Shown: one piece after another, positions 55,904 to 63,519 of the stretch | How positions within the stretch are numbered: position 1 is the stretch's first letter | How the letters are laid out: every line of letters starts with the position of its first letter | NCBI RefSeq assembly: GCF_900103165.1 | Contig: NZ_FNKY01000001.1 | Location: 62,001 to 126,000, forward strand | Direction of reading: 5' to 3' | Source: Nitrosospira multiformis | GTDB lineage: Bacteria; Pseudomonadota; Gammaproteobacteria; Burkholderiales; Nitrosomonadaceae | DNA: 64,000 nucleotides | Position numbers and translations under genes: made by a program | The notes under the pieces: generated by a model | Databases searched by the model: none | The model's input: the letters and a program-made list of their open reading frames with translations, nothing else | Told to the model about the DNA's origin: nothing

Positions 55904-58711
55904 ATGCTGAGCAAACCCATCAGAAGACCTGAAATGCCGCGCGCTGCAAAGCCTGTCCCAAAGCCAGACTGTCCCCCCCGCGCTTCGCGCCGCAACCCGG
56001 CTGACGACGCTGCACGGGCCTCCAACCTTGTACAAGGTCAATGTCGCGTGCTGGAGATGATCGCAACCGGCGCTCCACTCGGCGAGACGCTCGCAGCACT
56101 CGTGGGCGTGATCGAGGCCGACATAGACGGGACGAGGGCCTCCGTCCTCCTCCTCAATGAATCTGGCAGGTTCCTGCATCACATAGTAGCGCCCGCACTG
56201 CCGGAGGCGCTTCGCCGCCTGATCGACGGCTTTGAAATCGGCCCCGCCGCAGCATCCTGCGGTACGGCGGCATATCGTGGCGAAAGCGTGATCGTCGAGG
56301 ACACCGAGACCGATCCGCTCTGGTCGCCTTACCGCGAGGTGGCGAGGGCGCACGAGCTGCGCGCCTGCTGGTCGACACCCATTTTTGACCGCGATCGTGC
56401 CGTGCTAGGGACATTCGCCATTTATCTGCGCGTTCCCGGCCGCCCGGCACAGCGTCATCTGCACACCATCAAAATGGCCACCCATACCGCTGCCATCGCC
56501 ATTACGCGGAACCGGGAAATACGGACGCTGCGCGATAGCGAACGTTCCATCCGTGGCATCCTTGAAGGCATGATGATCGGCTTTGTCGCACTGGACCACG
56601 ACTGGCGGTTCACCTACGTCAATCCGAAGGCGGCGGAAATCCTCGGCCGCGAGGCGGCATCGCTGGTTGGCCGGAAGTACCTGGAAGCCTTTCCCGAGGC
56701 CGAGGGCTCGCCGTTCGAACTCGCTTACCGAAAAGTAATGGCCGAGCGCGTCACGATGCATACCGAATATTATTTCCCACCCTGGGATCGCTGGTTCGAG
56801 CAGCGCGTCGATCCAACGCTCGACGGCTTCTCAATTTTTTTCCAGGACACTACCGAGCGCAGGCTGCAATTGCAGAAGATTGAGCACCTGGCCCGTGTCT
56901 ACGCGGTATTGAGCGGCATCAACGCCCTCATGGTGCGCGAATGCGACCGTGAATCCCTGTTCCGCGAGGCGTGCCGGATTGCTGTCGAGCAAGGCGGTTT
57001 CCATATGGCCTGGATAGGAATTGTCGATCCGAACGTCATGAAAATTGTCCCGGTTGCGTCGGCAGGCATCGAGGCGCAGCACTTGGCCGGTCTCAAGGAA
57101 CTTTTTTCATCGGACATGGGCACCGTGCTGGGCAACACGATGGTCGCACAGGCGATCAAGGAGAAAAAAGCGATCGTATCCAACGATGTGCAAAACGACC
57201 CCAAAATCCTGCTGCTCAAGAAATATACCGACCCGGGCGTCCGTTCGCTGGCCGTTTTGCCGCTGATCGTCGCGGACGAAACCATAGGCGTGCTCACGCT
57301 GTATGCCAGCCAGATCGAATTCTTCGAAGAGGAAGGGTTGAAGTTGTTGACGGAACTGGCCGGCGACATCTCGTTCGCGATCGATCACATCGCCAAACAG
57401 GCGCAACTCGACTACCTGGCCTACTATGATGTCCTGACAGGACTTGCCAATCGCAGCCTGTTCCTTGAGCGCGTGGCTCAGTACCTGCGCAGCGCTGCCA
57501 GCGGCAACTACAAGGTTGCCGTGGGTCTGATCGATCTGGAGCGGTTCAAGAACATCAATGACAGTCTTGGCCGGACGGCCGGCGACGCGCTTCTGAAGCA
57601 GGTGGCGGAATGGCTGACGCGCAGCCTGGGCGACGCCAACCTGGCAGCGAGGGTGGGCGCAGATCATTTTGCCGTGGTGATCCCGGTAGTGGAAAAGGAA
57701 GGAAGCGTCGTTGCGCTTCTGGACAAGCAAATAGAATCCTTGTTGAATCATCCGCTTCAGTTGAGTGACGGCGTGTTCCGGATAGCCTTCAAGTGCGGGA
57801 TAGCGCTTTATCCCGATGACGGCACCGATGCTGAAGCGCTGCTCAGGAATTCCGAAACCGCACTCAGAAAGGCCAAGGTCACCGGCGACCGGTATCTTCT
57901 CTATACGAAGGCAATGACCGCATCGGTAGCCGACAAGCTGACTCTGGAAAACCAGCTGCGCCGGGCGATCGAAAATGAAGAATTCGTACTCCACTATCAG
58001 CCCAAGATCAACATCGAGAGCGGCAAGCTTGTCAGCGCTGAAGCGCTGATCCGGTGGAATGATCCGCTCACGGGCCTGGTGCCGCCGGGCTGCTTTATTC
58101 CTGTCCTGGAAGAAACCGGATTGATCCATGAAGTCGGACGCTGGGCCTTGCACAAAGCCACCGAGGACTATCTGCGCTGGCGCGCCACGAACCTGTCCGC
58201 CGTGCGCATTGCAGTGAACGTATCGCCACTGCAACTACGCCACCGCGATTTCGTCAATGAAATTGGGCAGGTAATCGGTATAAATACGCATGCGGCAGCC
58301 GGACTGGAACTGGAGATCACCGAAAGCCTGATCATGGAAGATGTCATGCACAGCATCGTCAGCCTGAAGGCGATCCGTGCCATGGGCGTGGGCATAGCCA
58401 TAGACGACTTCGGCACCGGCTTTTCTTCGCTGAGCTACCTCTCCAGGCTGCCCGTGGACACGCTCAAGATTGATCGATCGTTTGTGCTCGATATGACTGT
58501 CTCGCAAGAGGGGCTTGCGCTGGTATCAACCATCATCACCCTCGCCCATGCATTAAAGCTCAAGGTGGTGGCCGAGGGAGTTGAAACCGAGGAGCAATTG
58601 CGTCTGCTGCGAATATTGAACTGCAACGAAATGCAGGGATTTTTATTCAGCAAGCCGCTGCCGAGCGAATCCTTCGAAACGAGATTCCTGGCTTCACCGC
58701 CGGCCGGCTGA
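55904..58711 (+). CDS. GAF-PAS-GAF-GGDEF-EAL signalling protein, probable c-di-GMP phosphodiesterase
   Basis: 935 residues from the ATG at 55904; a GTG at 55841 and an ATG at 55934 are alternatives and no start has an ideal site. Domains in order: GAF (about 45-195), PAS (about 205-315), second GAF (about 330-490), GGDEF (about 500-660), EAL (about 680-930). The GGDEF motif is degenerate, GADHF near residue 584, so cyclase activity is unlikely. The EAL domain keeps EALIRW and DDFGTGFSSLSYL, the metal-binding residues of an active phosphodiesterase. It has no membrane segment, so it senses cytoplasmic ligands. No obvious operon partner. Confidence 0.9.
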   Translation: MLSKPIRRPEMPRAAKPVPKPDCPPRASRRNPADDAARASNLVQGQCRVLEMIATGAPLGETLAALVGVIEADIDGTRASVLLLNESGRFLHHIVAPALPEALRRLIDGFEIGPAAASCGTAAYRGESVIVEDTETDPLWSPYREVARAHELRACWSTPIFDRDRAVLGTFAIYLRVPGRPAQRHLHTIKMATHTAAIAITRNREIRTLRDSERSIRGILEGMMIGFVALDHDWRFTYVNPKAAEILGREAASLVGRKYLEAFPEAEGSPFELAYRKVMAERVTMHTEYYFPPWDRWFEQRVDPTLDGFSIFFQDTTERRLQLQKIEHLARVYAVLSGINALMVRECDRESLFREACRIAVEQGGFHMAWIGIVDPNVMKIVPVASAGIEAQHLAGLKELFSSDMGTVLGNTMVAQAIKEKKAIVSNDVQNDPKILLLKKYTDPGVRSLAVLPLIVADETIGVLTLYASQIEFFEEEGLKLLTELAGDISFAIDHIAKQAQLDYLAYYDVLTGLANRSLFLERVAQYLRSAASGNYKVAVGLIDLERFKNINDSLGRTAGDALLKQVAEWLTRSLGDANLAARVGADHFAVVIPVVEKEGSVVALLDKQIESLLNHPLQLSDGVFRIAFKCGIALYPDDGTDAEALLRNSETALRKAKVTGDRYLLYTKAMTASVADKLTLENQLRRAIENEEFVLHYQPKINIESGKLVSAEALIRWNDPLTGLVPPGCFIPVLEETGLIHEVGRWALHKATEDYLRWRATNLSAVRIAVNVSPLQLRHRDFVNEIGQVIGINTHAAAGLELEITESLIMEDVMHSIVSLKAIRAMGVGIAIDDFGTGFSSLSYLSRLPVDTLKIDRSFVLDMTVSQEGLALVSTIITLAHALKLKVVAEGVETEEQLRLLRILNCNEMQGFLFSKPLPSESFETRFLASPPAG

Positions 58712-58948
58712 ACGACTCTGCTGGCCCACGCCGCGGCTGTCCGTTACGAGTAAAACAATTGTAAATGGAATAAGTGCTGTTTTCATAATCCCCTCGGGTA
58801 GATATATGATAATTGATTCGGCTCGACTACCTGACTGGGCTGGAGGTTAATACAATACGAAAAAATCAGGAAAATTCTACGTTGCCGCTGGCCTTGCGTA
58901 CCGTCAGTTGTTGCACTGAAAACAAGGAGGCTCCTACAATCGTTAACT

Positions 58949-58972
58949 AACCCGCTTCGGCGGGTTTTTTTA
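58949..58972 (+). terminator. Strong intrinsic terminator
   Basis: AACCCGC-TTCG-GCGGGTT followed by a T-run. The UUCG tetraloop makes it very stable. It is 240 bases after the GGDEF/EAL stop, so it either ends that transcript or a small RNA in 58712-58950. Confidence 0.92.
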
Positions 58973-59274
58973 TTCCTAAAAGCCCCCTTGAAACGCACCC
59001 AGAATGCCATGACTTGATTCACGCAATATTGTTGAGAAATAACGGGGAGTTTTTTATTGCCTCTCCCGGGGCAGGTTATGGTTTTTTTTATGTAACGAAG
59101 AGATGGCTTTGCTTTGTAAATATCCAGATACAAGCTCATCAATAAAGGATTAAAAGGCACCTTCCAGACGGCAGCTGGAGCCGCACCGGGCCTCGTCCCG
59201 AGGCAATCCCATCGTGGCCAATCAAAATGACAAACGGATGCATCCGGTCAGGAATGATGGTGCTGACGCATTGC

Positions 59275-59301
59275 CACTTATAACACTTATAACACTTATA
59301 A
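59275..59301 (+). repeat. 9-bp tandem repeat upstream of sbtA
   Basis: CACTTATAA three times in a row, followed by CATTGACAAATTGGTCAC. It lies about 165 bases upstream of the sbtA start. It could be a regulator binding array or slippage-prone DNA. Confidence 0.85.
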
Positions 59302-59466
59302 CATTGACAAATTGGTCACAGTTTCAAAAGCTTTTCTTGACAAGCGGTATGTTAACTTTATTCGCAATTCATTCCGGCTCTAATAATTCCATGTACCCAT
59401 AAAGCTATCTTGCATGGGAAGCCGATAAGTCCAGGTAGCTAATTTTATTATAAGAGGGGTGTAACA

Positions 59467-60447
59467 ATGTCGATCTCCAGTCTTCTCGTACCAGCAATAC
59501 TCTTTTTTGCCCTTGGTATGTTCGCATGCATCATCAAGTCGGATCTGAAGTTTCCACCCGACATGCACAAGATGATCGTTATCTACTTGCTGATCGGGAT
59601 TGGTCTGCATGGCGGCAAAGCGCTCGCCACTTCTAATATGGGTGATGCCCTTCCTGCCGTGTGGGCGGCGCTCGGGTTTGGCGTTGGCCTGCCTATCATT
59701 GCTTATATTATTTTGCGGGGCATCGGAAGGATCGACCCGCTGAACGCCGCAGCCATCTCGGCGCATTACGGTTCCGTGAGCGCGGGTACCTACATGACGG
59801 CGGTGGCATTCCTGGGCGGCATCGGCGTGACCTATGAAGCCTATCCCGTGATCATGCTGGCGATCATGGAATCTCCCGCGATCATGATCGGCCTGGTCCT
59901 GGCTGGCTATTCCCGGAAAATCATGGGGGGGGCGCAAAAGGGCGAAAAGGGAATGATGAAGCACCTGATGATCGAGGCCTTTACCAATGGCAGTATTCTG
60001 CTGCTGTTCGGCTCCATGGCGATCGGGGCGGCAGTGTCGGACACGAGCTACAAAAAAATCGAACCGTTCTTTGAAACAATCTTTATGGGCGCCTTATGCA
60101 TATTCCTGGCCGATATGGGTATGGAAGCCGGGAAAAGGCTGTCGGAATTTAAGAAGGTAGGCGTCTTCCTGGTCGGTTTCGGCGTAGTGATGCCTTTGAT
60201 CGGCGCTTTTTTCGGGATAATGGTAGGTCACTACTACCTCCAATACTCAATCGGCGGTGTCACCCTGGTAACGGTGCTGGCGGCCAGTTGTTCCTATATC
60301 GCGGTACCGCCGGCTATGCGTCTGGCGATACCCGAGGCCAACCCATCTTTCTATCTGACGCTGTCGCTCGGGTGTACTTTTCCGTTCAACGTGGTGATCG
60401 GAATCCCCCTGTATTATGCAGGTGCCCAGTATCTGGCCGGGCAGTAA
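59467..60447 (+). CDS. sbtA: Sodium-dependent bicarbonate transporter, SbtA family
   Basis: 326 residues, about ten membrane segments with an inverted-repeat architecture. The start MSISSLLVPAILFFALGMF, then SAHYGSVSAGTYMTAVAFL, PAIMIGLVLAG and ASCSYIAVPPAMRLAIPEANP match SbtA (DUF897). In cyanobacteria SbtA imports bicarbonate with sodium; in a chemolithoautotroph it would supply carbon dioxide fixation. A ribosome binding site AGAGGGGTGTAAC precedes the ATG. The PII-like partner gene follows by 108 bases, and a broken partial copy of the 5' region is at 62257. Confidence 0.9.
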   Translation: MSISSLLVPAILFFALGMFACIIKSDLKFPPDMHKMIVIYLLIGIGLHGGKALATSNMGDALPAVWAALGFGVGLPIIAYIILRGIGRIDPLNAAAISAHYGSVSAGTYMTAVAFLGGIGVTYEAYPVIMLAIMESPAIMIGLVLAGYSRKIMGGAQKGEKGMMKHLMIEAFTNGSILLLFGSMAIGAAVSDTSYKKIEPFFETIFMGALCIFLADMGMEAGKRLSEFKKVGVFLVGFGVVMPLIGAFFGIMVGHYYLQYSIGGVTLVTVLAASCSYIAVPPAMRLAIPEANPSFYLTLSLGCTFPFNVVIGIPLYYAGAQYLAGQ

Positions 60448-60555
60448 GCAAGTTTCAGGACCATCAGTAATCCATTCAATTGCTAACCTACTCCTGGACC
60501 GGATTGAAGATATTCGGTCCAGGCTATCGCAGATAACCATTATCGAGGAAAGACC

Positions 60556-60885
60556 ATGATTATGAGACCCGAAACGTTAATCTCAATGAACCGGATAGAA
60601 ATTGTCGTAGACGAAGAGTCCCTGAGCGATTTGCTGGAGCTATGCCGGGAAGCTGGGGTGCGCGGCTACACAGTTATCAAGCAGGCGGGCGGACTCGGGT
60701 CGCGCGGTGAGCGGCGCCCCGATGATTATGCCCTGGAGGAAAAGAACGCTGTGGTGATTCTGGCTTGCGAGGAAAAGCAGGCGGAGAGAATTATTATGTC
60801 GCTTCGACCAAAATTGAAAGAGTTCGGCGGAATGTGCCTGATTTCCGATTGCCAGTGGGTCATAGGGCCCGCGGCCTCATACTGA
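60556..60885 (+). CDS. sbtB: PII-like regulator (SbtB type)
   Basis: 109 residues from an ATG with GAGGAAAG upstream; nearby ATGs at 60562 and 60586 are alternatives. The ferredoxin-like fold of PII is seen: IEIVVDEESLSDLLELCREA, VRGYTVIKQAGGLGSRGERR (T-loop region), AVVILACEEKQAERIIMSL, and a C-terminal LISDCQWVIGP. In cyanobacteria SbtB binds adenine nucleotides and blocks SbtA. The cyanobacterial C-terminal redox CGPxGC loop is absent; only one cysteine in that region (SDCQW) remains. Placement after sbtA supports the call. Confidence 0.85.
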   Translation: MIMRPETLISMNRIEIVVDEESLSDLLELCREAGVRGYTVIKQAGGLGSRGERRPDDYALEEKNAVVILACEEKQAERIIMSLRPKLKEFGGMCLISDCQWVIGPAASY

Positions 60886-60979
60886 GCTGCATGATGCATA
60901 GATCAATCCTGGGATCAAACTGAATCCCGGTTCATTCCCGGGGATTATTCAATTATTTAACTCGATTTGGGCATAAAAA

Positions 60980-61492
60980 ATGGCTAGACCTGCTACGGGA
61001 CGAGCGTTCGTCAAGGCTGCGAAGGAGCGAATCGCATCAGCCAAAACGGTTGATGCCCTGCGTGCCGCGCAGGCATTACTCCTTCCACTGGAGTTTGGGC
61101 TCTCGCTGGAACAGACGGCGACGATCATTGGATTATCCAAGAGCCGTACGGGAAAGCTCAGGACGCGTTTCAAGCTTATTGAAACGGGTGCTATACAAAT
61201 CAGGGAAAAGAAAGATCTGCGGAATCACGCCCGGATGAGCCTCGACGAAGAGGCAAAATTCCTGGCACGTTTCGCTAACCAGATCAAGTTCTCAGATGTT
61301 TTTCCCATCGCGCAATTGAAAGCTGAGCTTGAACAATACATAGGCAGGCCCGTATCGGCCTCGACAGTTTATCAATTGCTCCGTCGCCATGGACTGTCAA
61401 AATCTGGCGTGCAACACCCAAGGGCTATCAAAGTCAAGCAAACATGGGAAAGATTGAACCAACAGAATAGGAGCCGCACCGTCAAGGAATGA
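60980..61492 (+). CDS. Helix-turn-helix protein related to the N-terminal part of IS630-type transposases
   Basis: 170 residues. LRAAQALLLPLEFGLSLEQTATIIGLSKS is a helix-turn-helix, and QLKAELEQYIGRPVSASTVYQLLRRHGLSK is a second, winged element as found before the DDE domain of IS630-like transposases. The frame stops at the point where the catalytic domain would begin. It is either a domesticated DNA-binding protein or a decapitated transposase; no DDE residues follow in any frame that I can see. Confidence 0.55.
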   Translation: MARPATGRAFVKAAKERIASAKTVDALRAAQALLLPLEFGLSLEQTATIIGLSKSRTGKLRTRFKLIETGAIQIREKKDLRNHARMSLDEEAKFLARFANQIKFSDVFPIAQLKAELEQYIGRPVSASTVYQLLRRHGLSKSGVQHPRAIKVKQTWERLNQQNRSRTVKE

Positions 61493-61580
61493 CGATGGAA
61501 TATAGCGTCTTTTAACAAGTTCTCAGTAAAGGAGTAGTTGGAGCACTAGTGATCAACAAACTATCCGAAAGGAGCTCATC

Positions 61581-62189
61581 ATGTACAACTTTGCTATTAC
61601 TATCCTGGCGTTTGGCTTAACCTTCTCCAATTCATCTGTTTTGGCACAAACACCTTCGTCCGATAATACGGAGGATAAACCACGGGTTCCACAAAAACTC
61701 GCTGTTGTGGCCCCGACCTCAGAAATTTTTACAATGGGAGGCATTTCCGCAAAAGACAAACCCTCTGTCCCCTCCCCCGCCATGAGAAAAACTATGCCAA
61801 TGCCAACCCTTATTCCACCTGTATGGCGTTGGATCAAATGGAGTTCGTACCAGTGCGATGTTGCATGGAACCAATCCTGCTCGGGCTCGGATACGATAGA
61901 AGCTCCCGCCGGATGGCAGGCTTGCAGGATAATCTATACTTTAGCCTATGAAGGTGGCCATCAAACGAGTAAGGGGTTTTCAGCGGAGAACTGGTATGCC
62001 GATGATCGGCAATCGCCAGATAGATTCCGCATTTACCGCGTTTCTATATCAGCCAGCGGTAGCGGCCTTTCGCATGATCAAACGGGTGCTAAAATTCGTT
62101 TAGAGAATCTAGGCATGGACTTGGTTCCCGCTGATACGGACAACGCTGGGCGATATGCAGCAGGTTGCCATATGCCACCTCATGAGTAA
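61581..62189 (+). CDS. Secreted protein of unknown function
   Basis: 202 residues with a strong GAAAGGAG site and a signal peptide (1-22, ending VLAQ). After a proline-rich linker (about 25-80) comes a compact domain with four cysteines (C93, C100, C115 and C196 or nearby), suggesting disulfides, and a WRWIKWSSYQCDV segment. No family recognised. It lies between the IS630-like gene and the broken sbtA copy, so it is in an accessory stretch. Confidence 0.6.
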   Translation: MYNFAITILAFGLTFSNSSVLAQTPSSDNTEDKPRVPQKLAVVAPTSEIFTMGGISAKDKPSVPSPAMRKTMPMPTLIPPVWRWIKWSSYQCDVAWNQSCSGSDTIEAPAGWQACRIIYTLAYEGGHQTSKGFSAENWYADDRQSPDRFRIYRVSISASGSGLSHDQTGAKIRLENLGMDLVPADTDNAGRYAAGCHMPPHE

Positions 62190-62256
62190 CATCCTCCTAG
62201 GCTTTCGGATTTTATCCAATTTCACGGAACCCGTTTGACAGACGAGATGTGGTGCC

Positions 62257-62478
62257 TTATCCGCAATTCATTCCGGCTTTCCCATGATGCGTCTCGCATG
62301 GGAAAGCCGATGAGCCCATATAGCTAATTTTATTATAAGAGGAGCGTAACAATGTCAATCTCCAATTTTCGCGTACCCGAGTACTTTCTTTGCCCGGTAT
62401 GTTCGCGTGCATCATCGAGTCAGATCTGAAATTTCCGCCCGATATAAACGAGATGATCGTTACCTATTTGCTGATCGG
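62257..62478 (+). pseudogene. sbtA: Broken partial copy of sbtA with its upstream region
   Basis: From 62257 the DNA follows 59360-59600: the leader around GCTAATTTTATTATAAGAGG, the start codon (62352) and then MSISNFRVP. Small deletions shift the frame and a stop comes at about codon 26. Similarity ends at CTGATCGG (about 62478), equivalent to codon 43 of sbtA. The same promoter-like upstream DNA is retained, now in front of the cytochrome gene. Confidence 0.88.
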
Positions 62479-62540
62479 TGTGCGGTCATTGCTGAACGGT
62501 TTCCAATCTCGCAGCATATTTCCCATCTAAGGAGTTGATC

Positions 62541-63176
62541 ATGCTACAACAGCAATTTCCCGAAAAAACTTTGTTTGGCGGTATCGCGTCTGTATTAATG
62601 CTTGGCTTATTAAGCATTCACGCTACTTCAGCGGACGCACTAGATTCCAATTACGCCAAATTCAACAAGAAAGGAGAACTGGTTCGTCCAACTCACTACC
62701 GAGAGTGGATTTTTGTAGGTGCGCCCGTTACACCCAATGACATGAACGACGGTAAGCCGGCATTTCCTGAGTTCCATAATGTCTATATTGATCCTGCCAG
62801 TTGGACGTATTGGAAAAGGACCGGGAAGTTCCGTGAAGGCACTATTTTTGTCCTGGAAATGGTCAGCGTTGGTGCCAAGAAATCAGTAAGTGGAAATGGA
62901 TATTTTCAAGGGGAATTTCAGAGCATTGCGGCAGCGGTGAAGAGCAAAAAGCGCTTCCCCAATAGAACGGAAAATTGGGCCTATTTTGGCTTCGATGATA
63001 AACCAACAGCGGTGGCACAACCTGACGAAGCATGTGCAGCGTGCCACAAGGCGAGTGCTGCCGAAGATATGGTCTTTACTCAGCATTACCCGATATTGCG
63101 TGCGGGTAGGCCGGCGGAGAAATCTAAGACGCGGGGACTCGGTCAGGACAGTATCGATATCCAGCGCGGCAAGTAA
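62541..63176 (+). CDS. Cytochrome P460/c'-beta family protein, lacking the cross-link lysine
   Basis: 211 residues from the ATG at 62541 with a perfect AAGGAG site. A signal peptide (about 1-33, ending TSADA) and a c-type haem motif C165-A-A-C168-H169 show a periplasmic monohaem protein. HYREWIFVGAPVTPNDMNDG, NVYIDPASW, TGKFREGT and GNGYFQGEF match P460. Aligned to the N. europaea protein from memory, the lysine that bonds to the haem in P460 is Leu105 here (FVLEM against VKEL), and the distal glutamate is Ala130. That is the pattern expected of cytochrome c'-beta, which binds NO, rather than a hydroxylamine-oxidising P460. Confidence 0.85.
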   Translation: MLQQQFPEKTLFGGIASVLMLGLLSIHATSADALDSNYAKFNKKGELVRPTHYREWIFVGAPVTPNDMNDGKPAFPEFHNVYIDPASWTYWKRTGKFREGTIFVLEMVSVGAKKSVSGNGYFQGEFQSIAAAVKSKKRFPNRTENWAYFGFDDKPTAVAQPDEACAACHKASAAEDMVFTQHYPILRAGRPAEKSKTRGLGQDSIDIQRGK

Positions 63177-63225
63177 TTGCGGTTGAGGAGACTTCCGTCT
63201 TTTCAAAAGAAGACGACAGACAGAC

Positions 63226-63410
63226 TAGGGCCTGTTAACACTTATTTCGCATCCGCGTTTTTTGTGCGCAACCCGAAGGGACGGGATGGATTTCATCCAG
63301 CCCTTCGTTACTCGCCGCTTACGGAGGCCTGCTCCGCCGCACGGCTCATGCCTCGTGCTGGATGAAGTCCGTCACCGTCGCGGGTGCGAAATAAGTGTTA
63401 ACAGGCCCTA
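63226..63410. mobile_element. 185-bp MITE
   Basis: Terminal repeats of about 32 bp: TAGGGCCTGTTAACACTTAT... at 63226 is repeated inverted at the other end, ...ATAAGTGTTAACAGGCCCTA, with one mismatch. Both ends finish in TA, which may be the duplicated target. The interior holds a second nested palindrome (GGATGGATTTCATCC...GCTGGATGAAGTCC). There is no gene in it. A solo end is found at the hemH stop. Confidence 0.85.
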
Positions 63411-63519
63411 AGTGTTCCCCTTAGAAAAACTGCTTGACTAACCACGGATGAGGCAATCTGTCCGTAAAATGGGGAAAACCCATGCCGCGGGTAATTATTC
63501 TCGCGAAGAGATGGTGAGT
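63411..63519. other. Spacer and likely terminal repeat of the IS30-like element
   Basis: The stretch at 63495-63520 contains GTTCAACCGATCGCTGCAAC, a likely part of the inverted repeat of the adjacent IS30-type element, but the partner end is beyond the window. Confidence 0.35.

Larger units (their letters stand above)
58712..59466. other. Long leader/intergenic region before sbtA
   Basis: 750 bases. It contains an intrinsic terminator (58949-58972), a 9-bp tandem repeat (59275-59301), and upstream DNA near 59337-59466 that recurs in the sbtA partial copy at 62257. The antisense frame at 58783-59160 contains the terminator and is rejected. Confidence 0.5.

Noticed and set aside
57107-58234. 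Long antisense frame (375 codons) over the GGDEF/EAL gene
   Set aside because: The sense strand encodes clear GGDEF and EAL domains; high GC third positions open the antisense frame.
58783-59160. Minus-strand 125-codon frame before sbtA
   Set aside because: It contains the intrinsic terminator at 58949-58972 and no recognisable domain.
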